From Aspidiotus rigidus (taxonomy: Eukaryota; Arthropoda; Insecta; Hemiptera; Diaspididae), in NCBI GenBank assembly GCA_035079385.1, contig JAVHKY010000025.1, forward strand, positions 18,574,501 through 18,638,500: a stretch of 64,000 nucleotides of DNA, in the 5' to 3' direction. Within the stretch, counting starts at the first letter, position 1. Each line of letters starts with the position of its first letter. Of this stretch, positions 45,481 to 58,250 are shown piece after piece. The position numbers were made by a program, and so were the translations under genes. The notes beneath the pieces were generated by a model that had not been told where the DNA came from, did not search any database, and saw only the letters and a list, made by a program, of their open reading frames with translations.

Positions 45481-47339
45481 TTTAGTCCATTACTCAGCTG
45501 TGCACTGATTCTAAAATTAAAGTAACTATACTTTTACTTTACATTAAATTCATAGCGACCTAATAGACTCTTATCGGACCATTAATTAAATTCTAGTCAG
45601 TATCTTAAGGGAAGAACTCAGTGATTACTCATCACAGCCGTAAACAAATTCACTTAGCACCCCCTTAGCACGTACAACGTTAATTCAGTTATTTAGACTA
45701 TACTATACGTCGAGAAGGAGAAAATACGGTCACTGCTAGACGCACAATCGAACACTTTGCCGATAAACCGAACTACACTCGAAGGAAGAGCTAGACTATA
45801 TTTGTTTTATATTTCGAGGTAGCCAGTTTTCGACATTTGCCAGTATTCTGAAATTCTTCAAGCATAAAGTCGGCTCCTGAGCCGAGTATTGTACGTAATA
45901 AACCCAACCTACAATTTGTATGGTGCATCTCTTGTTTTACGACTTAGTTCCCAGGATCCTCCACACGTCGTTGTGACGAACATCAAGATTGTAGCAGCTA
46001 AACCGCTAACAGATGTGCCGTCTTCCGTTGGCCACTGTATATCGTTCCAATATATCGGTAAAGATAGACGAAGTTTTGTCGTCGTTCGAATACATAGGTC
46101 GTAAAATTATTTCTCGACGAACACGTAGAGTTAGAAACAAATACAAAATATTCTCACATCTATATACAATATTTATACTTGGACTAATATGGGTGTGGTG
46201 TACGGTAAGATGAGCTACCAAGCTCAGTGGATGGGGGTGCACTCCTCCGCCCGTTCACCCCCTTTCTTAGAATACTGCATTTTGAGCTGTCTAGCTTACG
46301 AGTCGGCGAGTTTAGGACGAGTGTGATTAATATAGACGTGGTGTACTGTAAAATAGGAGAGGCGAACGAGTGTATTAGTGATATCATCAATTCATGACAT
46401 CATAACCAATCATGATGGTTGCCTGTGACGTCATCATCAGAACCTGTGACGGCTGCCTACGACGTCATCAGCTTGGGCTCTTTCTCTCTTCCTTACTCTT
46501 CCATTCTCGGCAGTGTTTCCAACCGTGGCTCTTTTGTGCCAGAATTGGCACTCCTCAATTCTATTGGCACTTTCTGTGGCACATCGAAAATTAGTGGCAC
46601 TCGTGGCACATTCGGCAACTCATTTCATATTTTATGTATTTCTTACTCTGACTGGCTGACTACAGATTTTACATCTGCCGTACAAAGTAGAATGGACGTA
46701 TCTTTGAAACGATGATCAGCAAAAAGGGTCTCTGGGTGAGTGACTATTTCGTGCTCAATCAACAACAAGAATGCACAAAACCGAGAATTTTTATTCTCGC
46801 TCGTTGTCGTGACTGATGAACATAAAATGCTTTATTGTTCAAAGTTGACATGAATTTGCTACAATATGTACTAGGATGACAGATTTTGGCAAATAAATAT
46901 TTATATTCTTGTCGTTTCATCCAGAAAAATTTGTGAGAGCGATTCGCAAAAACATCAGCCATTACCCTATTTTCTCCTCGTGGTCACTCAATCCGCTTCT
47001 TAGCCTTTCAACAGTCTCCCTTATACTCGGCCTCTGAATCACGGTTGATGACGTCATACTTGAGGATTTCAGAATTGGGTATACTGGGCTATACAGAATA
47101 CTTAACTAAACTAGATCAACTATTAGAGGGGAAGGCTAATTCACGGACCTTACAGATTTCAAGATCATACCTAGGGTTCCTTTCCGAGGGGGTTGGGGCA
47201 AATCGCGGGTGAGGTGTGAACTCGTAAATTTTGGAATTAGGAAACTTCAGGAAAAATATGAGACATGTCAAAAGTGTCGAGAATTCTATGATATCCAACC
47301 ATTGATATAAGGCCATCATAATGAAAGAAATGAAAATGG
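45481..47339. other. No gene recognised; scattered TGACGTCA-type words
   Basis: GTGACGTCATCA, GACGACGTCATCAG and GATGACGTCATAC occur at 46427-47058, including an approximate duplication of CCTGTGACG...GACGTCATCA at 46420-46470. Similar words are in the foldback element at 32.8-33.0 kb. Frames at 45889-46715 show no domain. Confidence 0.35.
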
Positions 47340-47369
47340 CATTTGCCTCCGCAAATGAACGAAGCGTTC

Positions 47370-47420
47370 ATATTTTTTATTACGTTTTGGTGCGACCACG
47401 GCACCATCATCAGATATACT
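47370..47420 (-). mobile_element. PLE end fragment with ribozyme-like core
   Basis: Minus strand: CTGATGA (47413-47407), stem GGTGC/GCACC (47405-47401 with 47393-47389), then AAAACGT. GAAA has become AAAA, so the core is mutated. No PLE ORF is nearby. Confidence 0.5.
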
Positions 47421-48188
47421 GAGAATAGTACGAGATGAAAAATAGGGATACGAATAAAATTTGAACAAGAAAATACACGACTAAACTTTCGAGTATTATT
47501 GTGAATTATTGAGGTATAAATGTAAGATGCTAAGGGTCAACTACTCGTCTCAATAAATCCTCGATTTTAGTTGTCTAGTCTGAAAGTTGGTGTCGTAATA
47601 TTTTTATAAGAAATGTAAGCATACGATCCTATCTCATTATACTCGTAGTACATGTTTAGGCTGGAGATAGAAATTCTATTGTAACATCATCGTATTATGT
47701 CAGCTTGTTTCAGAGAGGTTTTCTTATTTGACAAAAGGCAGTATCCACGAACAAGCCATTCGACACATGTTCGCTCGCGCTCGAAGATGTTAATTGAAAC
47801 TTCGTTTGTACAGTGAATTTATCAATTGTTTATTTACTCATTATCTCCAAACACCTTGGGCATTCGATCGTAGAATACCGTTTATAACTGACACAGCAGT
47901 TGTTTTATCCTCGTCTAATAGACGCCCGTTTAAATCCTCATTCTCCAATTTACCCAGAAGAAAAAAAAGCGAAAATTTCATTTTCAGGAACGATATTTTT
48001 TGGGAATATTTTAATAGCACGCCGTGCAAAATAAATTTGAACGCCGCGGCGGTGAAACGTCGGGGAAAAAGAAAGAACACCGATTGAAAGAAAAAAGAAC
48101 GCCGAATGAAACAGAATTGCACGCCTTAAAAAAAAACGTTCACACTTGAAGCATTACATCAATGGGATGTAGGATGGAAACTATTCTT

Positions 48189-48873
48189 ATGGGAGACGCG
48201 AGTAATGCTATAACTTCAGGCTATACCGCCGTTTTGGGGGGAGCCAGATGTGTGGCTCATATGTAATTTTCATGTAGTCCAAAACAACGAAACATACCTG
48301 AAAACAGTGAGTAAAGGTGACCGTAAAAATTTGAAGGACGATATCCAAGCATTACATCTTTGTAAAATTGAAGACACCTCTCAAAAAGCGTCGAAATCAT
48401 TTTTGAAAAAGTGGAAACATAATACAAACGCGTCCTTCAAAATCTACAATGATTCGATAGAATTATTTGATTAGGCCTATTATTGTTTCAGTTTCAAACA
48501 TTTATTGTACATTCGCCATTTTAACAGAAGTTAAAATTTTTCTGCCATTTTACACCTTAACATTAAATATGCGGAAATTGTGATTTTAAAACTACTTTCA
48601 TTTCTAGGCGTTGAATACGCGTATATTCCGAGGCGTGTATTGTTTTCCTAGTCGTGCCATTTCATTCGCAAGGCGTGCATTTTTCTCAAGTGGCCGTTCA
48701 CCCTTCCCGGCGTGCAATCTCATTTCTTGGGGCGTGCTGAAAAATGTATGCCATATTTTTTTCCAACCTCTATAATATTATCGCTCACCATTTCGCTATC
48801 GACAAGAACATTTTGCGCGGTTCCTTAAAACCCATAGTCACGGTAGCCAGGTCGATATTTATGCACACACACA

Positions 48874-48929
<56 letters not shown>

Positions 48930-49552
48930 AGTTATAAAAAGTCCAAGTCCTCCTTGATGACGTCACACCTTTCTTCGGCTTCTTCTTCTATAGGCTCATT
49001 CCAGGTCTTATGTAATTCCCTGACTTTTCCAGTTTTTCCAATAGTCAGCTAAGCTCCAAAACCGTATGCTCTTGGCTCCAGCTTTCGTACCCCTGACCGA
49101 TGCGCCGGAAGCCTTTGCCCCCGCAAATACAACACGGGATGATGACGCTTTTAAACCTATCATGAAATATATCGACACAACATACAGTTTCGGCACGGGG
49201 ACGACGCCAAGCATACCCCCCATTCCATCTCTAGAACCACTTCGCAGCTGATTTGCTGAAGGAAAACCGAACCAATAACGTCAACGAGGCCTGGCGTAGC
49301 CGTTTGCAGGTTGTAGTAGGTAAAAACCACCCTGATTTCTTTTCCGCTTTGAAAGAGGTGCAAAAGAAGCAAAGGGACACCGAGGCTATGGTCGCGGAAC
49401 TCAGTCTTGGCAAGAGAGTCAAAATATCGCCTAAAATAAAATGGGTAGAATTACAGGAGTGGATACAGCGACAAGCTAGAGAGTATCCAGAGTACAAGGC
49501 CGAAAACAAAGTGTTGGACTACTTACAGACTTTTCTCTTACAACATTGAATT
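48189..49552 (+). pseudogene. MULE-type transposase relic
   Basis: In order: MGDASNAITSGYTAVLGGAR (48189, the D.A.AI region of MULE transposases), a frameshift, WLICNFHVVQN (48255) with LKDDIQALHLCKIEDTSQKA and SFLKKW, then after the CT microsatellite LAPAFVPLTDAPEAFAPA (49068) and MKYIDTTYSFGTG (49161), then a shift to RTNNVNEAWRSRLQVVVGK (49268), HPDFFSALKEVQ, and NKVLDYLQTFLLQH to TAA at 49547. RTNN.(V)E.W, SALKEVQ and the C-terminal VLDYL are typical of FLYWCH/MULE transposases. At least three frame breaks; dead. No terminal inverted repeats found. Confidence 0.75.
48863..48925. repeat. (CA)n(CT)n microsatellite
   Basis: About 12 bases of CA then about 50 bases of CT, inside the MULE relic. 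Confidence 0.95.
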
Positions 49553-49888
49553 GTAGAATATTTATTACGGTTTTCAACAACAAAAAAAAAAAAAACTTGC
49601 AAAATGTTGAAATCGAGTAATTCTCCTTCAAGGCTGTGGTTTCCGAGGAAATGATCATTGGAACAAAAAAACCGAGTAATTGTCTTTTGAGGAAGTGGTT
49701 TTCGAGGAATGTCCAATGGCATTCGACGAAACGGCTTTAAGGGAATGTCCGGGAGACAATATCGACCAAAAATGGACTAAAAAGGACTGGAAGATGACTC
49801 AAAATCAACCTTTCCTTTCGACGTCGGCATTGAGTCGATTCAACTTTCAAAGTCAACGTCGACTGCCAACCCGCTCCAAAAAATAATA

Positions 49889-50905
49889 AGATAACGGCTC
49901 CTCTAACGAAGTTTAACCACAAGGAAATCAGAGAACCTGTTCTATGAGAAGAATTTCGTCGTTCAAAATTGGGAGTTCTCAAGAATCGAAATTTCTCTAG
50001 AGTCTCCCGCCTCTTGTCACATAGCTCGATATTCGAATTCCTTCCTAGCTGGACTCCTTTGATGGAAGAAATTTCTTCAAGACCCCTTCCTATCATATTA
50101 TTATATAGCTTAAAAGTCGATATTCTTCCAAATCCTCCCCCTATCATTGTACTTGGAAGTCGACATTTTTTCCAAGTCCTCAACACCTACACATAGCTTG
50201 ACGGTCGGATTTTTTTCAAATCCCACTTGTGATACCTTCCTAGTACTTAAGCAGATTAGGGTAGGTCAGTTTTTACCGAACAACTGATGGAAGAAATTTC
50301 TTCAAGACCCCTTCCTATCATATTATTATATAGCTTAAAAGTCGATATTCTTCCAAATCCTCCCCCTATCATTTTACTTGGGTCGATATTTTTTCCAAGT
50401 CCTCAACACCTACACATAGCTCGACGGTCGGATTTTTTTCAAATCCCACTTGTGATACCCCCCTTAGTACTTAAGCAGATTAGGGTAGGTCAGTTTTTAC
50501 CGGACAGCAAACGTCAAAATCGTTAAAAATACCCCCTTCCCCTATGGCCTGCGTAATAGAATTTTCTTTTCATCACTTTCTTGTAAACGTGTGATTTCTA
50601 ATATACGTTTTGAAGAAAATGTCCATTAGAGATTACCAGGAACCTAAAAACTCGAAAAATCTCGTAGGACTTGGAGAAAATGTGAACTCAGGGGACGAAT
50701 AGGGAAAATTTCGAGTTCTGACTTCAAAAAAATCTGGCAAAGAAGTTACAAGTACAAGAAAAAATGAAGAAAAATAATCGAAAATCGATTGATTCGATTA
50801 CTATCGTAGTCAATTTTCTTCTACTTCATCACAGTTCGTACGAGTAATCGTCATTTACATTACATTACTAGAGAACAGGTTCCCTGCACTCCCCAATCGA
50901 CTTCC
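49889..50905. mobile_element. Foldback-family element, copy 4 (diverged)
   Basis: Left CTAACGAAGTTTAACCACAA then GAGAACCTGTTCTATGAG (49900-49948); right GAGAACAGGTTCCCTGCACT (50873-50892), inverted. The core 49970-50510 holds units like the other copies (TCAAGACCCCTTCCTATCAT, CATAGCTTGACGGTCGGAT). Minus-strand 149-codon frame 49737-50186 is repeat-derived. Confidence 0.55.
50061..50510. repeat. 225-bp tandem duplication inside copy 4
   Basis: GATGGAAGAAATTTCTTCAA at 50061 and 50286; both copies run through ACTTAAGCAGATTAGGGTAG to CAGTTTTTACCG. Nearly identical, so recent. Confidence 0.85.
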
Positions 50906-52947
50906 TGCAGATGATCCTTATCTCACAGAAGTATTTATCACACCTGGACTAAATAACACACAAACGTTAGTTCATTCAATAAAACTTTTCAAAGGCCGGG
51001 CATCGATCCCACAATATAAAGCTAAGCCAACGAGGAAAAAAAGAATAATGAGGCTATAGTATACCGTTTAAATACAGATTTACATGCAAATTATTCGTTT
51101 AAATGATGAGGACTGCGTGCAGAATAGTTCGTACAACTTTGAAGAGTGTACGTTTTCCATATACATACGTATTATTTTAGAAGTATGTATTTAAAATTAA
51201 CTTTTTCCTTTGCCCATACGAAACCCTGGTATTTAAAAGCGGCTATACAGTCATATATGAAACACGCGGTAATGCTTTTTTCAGGGAATGAAAAACGCTA
51301 TTCCACGCCATGATGTTGCCTTTCTCTCTTTCATAAAATGTACAATACCGTAGAGTACAAACGGCGTTACAAATTAATAGAGCATTGCCATAAAGTTGTT
51401 AAATTTTATCTTTTCAGTTGCGATGCCATTAATTGGGTTAGCAATTAACACATTTTATCCGATAACGTTGGTGAAGATGCATCGAAAACGGGAATAAGGA
51501 AATAAATTGCAGGCCAGATACGGGCGACGATTGAACTCGGTGTGGATTAAAAAGGAAAAATACGAACAAGAAACGTTCCAAAAAGGAAGACGTGTACGAT
51601 TTTACGTAATGCTATCGAATAAATTTAATGGACACGAGTGACGGATTTTGGCAGTAAAATTGAATACGTACACAATTGGTGAAAGAAAGACGATTGATCA
51701 AAGTAAGAAAAAATGAACTGTTATCCCGTATTGTATGATACAGAGGCTTATTTTAGAAGTACTTCTGAAGTGGTATCAGGTGTGTGAGATAATTTCAAAA
51801 ACGTTTTTTACGCACTCGTTCGGAGGAAATTGCTACAGATCAATGTAAAAGAAGCTCGAAAACACCTTGGAGGATTTCATAGTATTCGAGTAAATTCATC
51901 ACTTCTTTACTCCATTACAGCATATAAAATTTAAGCGAGTGTGAAAAGCAATTTTACAAGTTTTACAGCTTTAAATTAATTTAGGTTCCGATATCTGGGT
52001 CAATTCATCCTATTTGTCAATCATTTCGAAAACACGTCATCCCGGACCTATAAATTTTCGCACACGAAGTGTTAAGAATATTCACCTGAAAGGCTCTAGC
52101 CAAGGAAGGAGGGAAAACGGTCTCAGTCGCAAGATGTTCCAAATATGTGTCAAAATGTTGTCCCTAATAAGAAAACTCGAAATCTAAAAAATTGGACCCA
52201 TCCGCTCACCTGTATGAGCTGCAGAACCATTTTTAGGCCTCAAATCCAAACGGCTGTATCTCAGGGAATAATGATCGCAGAGCGATGAAACATGGAGCCT
52301 TTTAGAAGATGTGGACGAGCGAAACATTGTTACGATTGTAATTGTAGTGGATCGTAAAATTCTTAAGATCTTTAATCTAAAGTAATAATAATAGTACAAC
52401 CTCAAACGAACTAATTATATTTCCTGCATAAATTTAAACATTCGTTTCTTAAAATCATTAGTTGAGGTCGTCGTTCCTTCTATAGGCGGTCATCTTGGAA
52501 ACCTGCGGGCAAATCGAAGTTTACCCTCATATACACTATAAGTCAACAATCTGGATTAATTGTATAAGAGTGCATCGTACTATAGGAAAGTATGAGCTCC
52601 GTCATAAGAGTTGAAGCGCTCATTGAGAAAAGTTCTGTTCATTCAAGGTTTGCTAGATAGTAAACTTATATACGATCCCACGTACTTGACTTCGCGACGT
52701 TTCTCGTGCCATGTCTAAATGGCAAATACAAATGTCGTCCTTCCTTGGCTGATTGGCAAAATACAGATGTCGTCCTTGCACGGTACCAAATTAACAACTT
52801 TAATTCTTTTCCTTGCGATTTGATTTGCTCTGATATCAAATTTGATAATGCAAAGCAAGGGACGATTAAATAACGTAGGTAGGCGAACGCAAAAGAGCAT
52901 TCCCAGCCAATTAATTTTGTATAACTTACGAATTTTGATTTATCGTA
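50906..52947. other. No gene recognised
   Basis: AT-rich. CATCCCGGACCTATAAATTT at 52037 is loosely repeated at 55016 (CATCCCGGACTTACACGTTT), a direct repeat flanking the 52.9-55.0 kb transposon block. Confidence 0.4.
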
Positions 52948-54141
52948 TTTCACGAACATCTATTTCGCAGCGAATGATCAGGCGAAGGAAAAATCAGCAG
53001 TGCTGCCAATCGTAATGTCGTGTTAATCTTCTCAGACAAGAGTACCTTTTTAAGAGCAATTGCTGGACTTGAGTATTTTTCAATTCTCGGACTTGGAATA
53101 TTTTCTCATTATATTCTTGGACTTGAAAAAATTCTCGGAGTTAAAATATTTTCCAATTCTCGGACTTGAAAATATTTTTCAATTCACTCGGAAAAATTCT
53201 CCAACTTTTAATGTTTTCTAATTCTCGAACTTGGAAAAATTCTCCAACTTGGATTATTTTCCTCTTGGACGTAGAAATATTTTCCAATTCTCCATCTTGG
53301 AATATTTTACAACTGTTGGACTTATTTTTGAAAGTCCGAGAATTAAAAAATATTCCAAGTCCAACAATTGGAAAAAATTCCAAGTTGGAGAATTTTTCCA
53401 AGTCGGGGAATTGAAAAATATTTCAAGACAGAGAATTTTTCCAAGACCAAAAAAGGAAAAATAATTTTCAAGTTCTAGAATTTGAAAATATTTCCAAGTC
53501 CAACAATTGGAAAATATTTTTGGTTGGAGAATTTTCCCAAGTCCAAGAATTGAAAAATAGTCCGAGAATTGGAAAATATTCCAAGACAGAGAATTTTTCC
53601 AAGTTCAAGAATTGAAAAATATTTACCTAATCCGAAGTCCAACAATTGGAAAATATTCCAAGTTGGAGAATTTTTCTAAGTCGGAGAATTGAAAAATATT
53701 TTCTAAGTCGAAGAATTTGAAAATATTTCCGAGTCCAACAATTGGAAAATACCCTATGTTGAAGAATTTTTTCAAGTCGGAGAATTATTTTTTAAGCCCG
53801 AGAATTGGAAAATATTCCAAGACGGAGAATTTTTCCAAGTCCAAGAATTAAAAAATATTTTTCAAGTCTGAGAATTGGAAAATGTTTTCTAAGTCGAAGA
53901 ATTTGAAAATATTTCCAAGTCCAACAATTGGAAAATACTCTATGTTGGAGAATTTTTCCAAATCCGAGAATTGAAAAATATTCCAAGTTGGAGAATTGGA
54001 AATCCAGCAATTGCTCCGAAAAAGGTTCTCTGTTCCTACGGCGATGCTTTTGTCTGCGAACATTAGCACGAGATTACGATTGGCAGCACCACTGATACTT
54101 TCTCCGCCTGATCATTCGCTGCGAAATAGACGTTCGTGAAA
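52948..54141. mobile_element. 1.2-kb foldback element with 120-137-bp terminal inverted repeats
   Basis: Left arm 52948-53069 (TTTCACGAAC, TATTTCGCAGCGAATGATCA, TGCTGCCAATCGTAAT, GCAATTGCTGGA) matches the inverted right arm 54005-54141 at roughly 80-85%. Between them, nearly everything is a short unit, AAGTCCGAGAATTGGAAAAT with variants: about 9 copies in one orientation (53070-53340) and about 25 in the opposite one (53340-54004). The whole element can form one hairpin. The right flank GAATTTTGA (54142-54150) also stands on the left, but 9 bp away from the arm (52930-52938), so a target duplication is only suggested. No ORF; frames at 53141-54069 are repeat translations. Confidence 0.85.
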
Positions 54142-54149
54142 GAATTTTG

Positions 54150-54990
54150 ACACTATGAGGGTTCGAGGTGAAAGCGGAGGCCGATGACTCTAACTGTGTC
54201 ATTAATTGTGTTAGGGATGGAGTTGAAGAATGGGGGTTTAGCTCGTTTTCTGTCGAAAATCACGAAACAGGACTTGGAGGAGGATATTCAGAATCCGCGG
54301 TACGATAGCTAGTTAAGGATGGATAAGATGGAAATCTGTACTAGGGTTCTGTGAGCGAAAAGTTGATTAATTTTGTTTGCTTATGCGTGCTTAGGTCATC
54401 AACTATAGAATTGGTTCAACGGGAAAAACTATGTTATTAAAGATGTCATTTATTGCAATCATGAAAAGTTTTTGGAACTCCATTGGATCAGAAGTAAACA
54501 GAAGAGGGTTGGTTTGCTACATTGATTTGAGAACAATACTTCTGTAAATAGTTTCGTAAATATTGTGGGAACAGACCGCGAAAACCATATTTGTAGAGGA
54601 TGAGGAGAATATGGTATCCCAGCATTTTCTACATCGAAAAAAACTAGGCTTGATTTATAGAAGTTTGCTTGATGGATAAGGGTGTCAAGTACGGCTAATG
54701 CCATGGTTGTAGACCGGCCATCACGGCATCTTTATTGTGTATCGTTTATGAGACGGTTGAATTCTAAGAACCAGACGAGTCGTTTGTTGAAGATTTTTGC
54801 TAAAATTTTAGCGAGAGTACCCAGTAAAAGGATTGGTCGGAAGGAAAGAGGAAGAGTTGGGTCCTTATTTGGTTTGAGAATGAGAATTACGATTGCTCAT
54901 AGTTTCCAAATATCTGGAAATGTGGATGAGTTGAAGATTCTATTTAGGAGGGAGGCGAATGGAGCGGAGTTTTCGTAACAACACTCATAC
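54150..54990 (-). pseudogene. I/Jockey-type LINE reverse transcriptase fragment
   Basis: Minus strand: LLNRIFNSSTFPDIWK (about 54960-54910), AIVILILKPNKDPTLPLSFR (54900-54840), LAKILAKIFNKRLVWFLEFN (54810-54755), then after a stop DGRSTTMALAVLDTLIHQ (54720-54665) and SSLVFFDVENA (54645-54610), the first catalytic Asp block of a non-LTR RT (FDVEKAFD) with its second Asp lost. Stops and frameshifts follow toward 54150. The fragment begins right beside the foldback element at 54141 and may have been cut by it. Confidence 0.8.
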
Positions 54991-57900
54991 TCGGGGCCTG
55001 AATTTGAAAACACAACATCCCGGACTTACACGTTTTCGCATACGAAATACTGAATATTGAGCAAGATTACTCGACATTGTTACTCCTCAAGAAAGATTTC
55101 TTAGGATGTGATCTTGAAACGTTCGGGAAGTCGTACATTTTTTGCTGAGTAAATCGAATTTCGGTCAAATTACGAGACAGACGTAACTCAAAAAAAATCT
55201 GTGACAGAGAACTAAAAAGATGGAATATTATGTTATTTCTACGATCAGAGAAATACTGGCATTTAGATAGTCGTAGTCGACGACAATCTTGCAATTGCGG
55301 GTCGTTCAACACTCCACCCCCAAATCCCCATTACTTGACTCTTTTTCGAGAGTTTTCGAACTGTGATTCTCATTATTCATGTCATTTTATTACTTAAATC
55401 AGCAGTTTCATCTAAATTATTCTCATTCATGTAAAATTTATAATATTCCATGGTTTGTTTCCTGTCAAAAACTCTGAATACTATATTTTTCTAACTGTAT
55501 TCGTTTAAGGTATCCCCATAGCTTGAAATTATTCTTCTCAATTTTTTTTTTCACTAGTCGACGAAAAATTCGAACAAAATACAAGCCTACAGTCAAAGTT
55601 CAAACATACCCCCCTTCCTAGTCTCAGTCAATCCATTGTAATCCCATATTCCTCTGAAATATGATGCAGTACCTCTGGCATCATAATCGTATATTTTTCA
55701 CTTCTCATTTGATGTACACCTTCGCATTTAATTTATAGTTTCTTTCGTCTTTTCTAATTTGTATATTTTGGACCGTTTTGCTACGAATTTTAACGTCTTA
55801 CGCTACTATAACATTCACATTTTGCCACCTTACAGTTCACTTCCTTAATTATTATCAAGTTGAGATAAAAACTTAAATAATTAAAGAGAAAGAATGATAT
55901 TCTTCTGCGCTTTAGAAGCCATTTTTTTCCCCTTTTTAATTAATATAAACAGTTTCCACGATTCAGAAAAAACTTAATGTTCAAGTCTTTAGAAGTGAAG
56001 AAGGTCCCTACTCTAACACTAAATTAACGGCGTTTTCCATAATGTTATCATAAACGAAGGAAACAGTTCCTTTTTCTTTCTTTTTCTTTCTCACAACAGT
56101 GGTGTTTAGATATTTCGTTAAATAATTTCATTTTGGCAATGTAATGGTCAAAGCACATTTTTCAGCGTTATTTGGGAAAATTTTATTGGAAGAAAAGCTT
56201 CCCGTATTTCAGAAATTCTTCCTAAAAAAGGGGAGGGAGAGAAGAGGGTTACTGGGAATTCCGCCTTCATTGTCGACGTCAACGATGTTTATGAATGAAA
56301 AAATGACACACCAATTTTAAGTCATGTAAATGTAGAAAATATTTTCAATTTTCAACAAAAACTAAGTCATATCACGAATAAATTCAAATTTTCAAAATCC
56401 TTGATTTTATCGAATTTCGCTCGACATTGGGTGGAACTAAATCGATTGAAAATTGACGTCGATTGTGATTGAAGAGCGAGTCGATTTGAAGTCGACATGG
56501 TTCATCGGGAAGGACTACGAGTTTCTAAGAAAATTTTAACCGTCGAGCCATACACACGAATACGATAGGGAGGACTAGAGAGGATTTCGAATAATGAATC
56601 CCTCTTGAGTTACGATTCGAAGAATTTTCGAGCTCTAAATCCTTACAGAGATTGCGAAAGAGGAAACTTCCAACTCAGAGCCACATATGAGTACAAATTG
56701 AAAAGAATTCCGAGCTAAGAACCACATTTCGACACAACAAATTCCCTGCTTTCTTCGATTGTGGATTTTGAATGTAATTTGTGCAGCCGTCAAGTCTAAA
56801 ATTTAGTCGTCAAAAATTGACACTAGTACTTCCTACAGTTCTCAATTTTTCGAATCTAACCTACACTACTCTCTGAAACCTTGATCTTAGTCAACTATCG
56901 TCCAGAATCATACTCATTAATTCCAGGTTGATTTAATCAAAATTCACGATAAAACGCCTCAAGAATCTACCTTGCTGCTATCCCGTATACTCGTCCAATT
57001 AATCGTGAATCCTACTTATACTAGTGTCAGGAGGAAGAAAGCAATATTTTTCGGGGTGAAATTTTCGTTCCTCCAAAAGCAGTATCCAACTTAATTCGAA
57101 AATTTCTACAGCACAACCCGCGAAATATCGGATTACACCTACACGACTACGAAATCTTCCTAATTCAAAGAGTTTGCTGAACATCGGTGACACAAAATTG
57201 AACACGATGAAGTATTTTCGTAGGAGGAAAGAACTCGAATCGCTGTCTGTGATTCCCCGTGAAACGGGAAATACGACGTCACGTTTGCACAAGATAGAAC
57301 GAAAGCAACGAACTTTCTTGTTTTTCATTAAAAAAATATAAGATCTAAATTTCGCACAAGTAAAACTTTCTTCTCGAAAGGGAACGCAAAAGCTTCCTCT
57401 TATCTCAAATTATATTTTATTTTTCTATATATAGCGACAAGAATTGCGATACAAAACGCCCCCGACACTTGCACGTATAAGAGTAAATAAGTATAATGTC
57501 CAATAAAAAAAGGTCGAGTATTAAAATTATTTTACCTCACCACTCTGAATACGCACGCAGGCAAACAGCGAAGTGAAAATCAGCCCTTCTAGTAGTCTAC
57601 GCACGAGTTTTAACCAGGTGACTTGAATTTACTTCCACACAGTGATGACAGTAGAATGAATTCTTCCTGGCTTGAGTCACGCATTCGGAATAAAAATTTG
57701 AATAGGCCGAAATTTCTTTTATATACTACTCCCAGTTTGACACTATATACAACTCATAAAAAGAATGGTTAACGGGCCCTCGTTGCGTCACGTTTCATGC
57801 TGAAAAATGTAAGGTGAGCCATCAAGGCTACATGGACGGAATGGTACATTTCGGTATTTCACGTAACGCGTGAATTTAATCGCGTTCTATTAATGAGGGT

Positions 57901-58199
57901 TCGCACGATGACAGGGTACGTGCGCCCAGACATATTCACCATAAATGGGGAAAATTTTCTTCCGAAAATCGAAGCGGCGAGTATATTAATTCCCATCAAC
58001 GTTTAAGCGCTACAAATTGACGAGACATTTTTCAATGGGAAGATCAACAGTTCGGTCGTAGTTGAGGAACGTTAAAAACGGAACGCAGAATTTAAGCGGG
58101 TAAGTACGACGTATACGCACCGTTTTTCCCCCCCGTCTTTTATTTTTTTATCCTTTTTTTTCTTTTTATTTCCACTTAGTTATCCATTTTAAATAGCAC
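54991..58199. other. No gene recognised
   Basis: AT-rich; frames at 55067-55312 (-) and 56999-57328 (-) have no domain. A weak foldback-unit-like stretch (GCCATACACACGAATACGAT, AGGGAGGACTAGAG) lies near 56547-56580. Confidence 0.4.
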
Positions 58200-58217
58200 C
58201 ATTCTTCTATTACGGCG

Positions 58218-58250
58218 TATAAAAACGCGGTATAGCTATCAACCACCTGA
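58218..58250 (+). promoter_or_regulatory. Possible TATA-type core promoter
   Basis: TATAAAA at 58218-58224 with TATCAACC about 20 bases downstream. The ORF at 58457 lies 210-240 bp further. No direct evidence of a start site. Confidence 0.25.

Noticed and set aside
46006..46390. Overlapping 66-78 codon frames on both strands
   Set aside because: No family similarity; local sequence contains repeated GGTGTGGTGTAC words that create chance frames.
49737..50186. Minus-strand 149-codon frame
   Set aside because: Covers diverged foldback units and part of unrelated DNA; no domain.
53141..54069. Several 70-86 codon frames on both strands
   Set aside because: Products of the minisatellite in the 52.9-54.1 kb foldback element.
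56999..57328. 109-codon minus frame
   Set aside because: No domain or splice signals; surrounding sequence looks non-coding.
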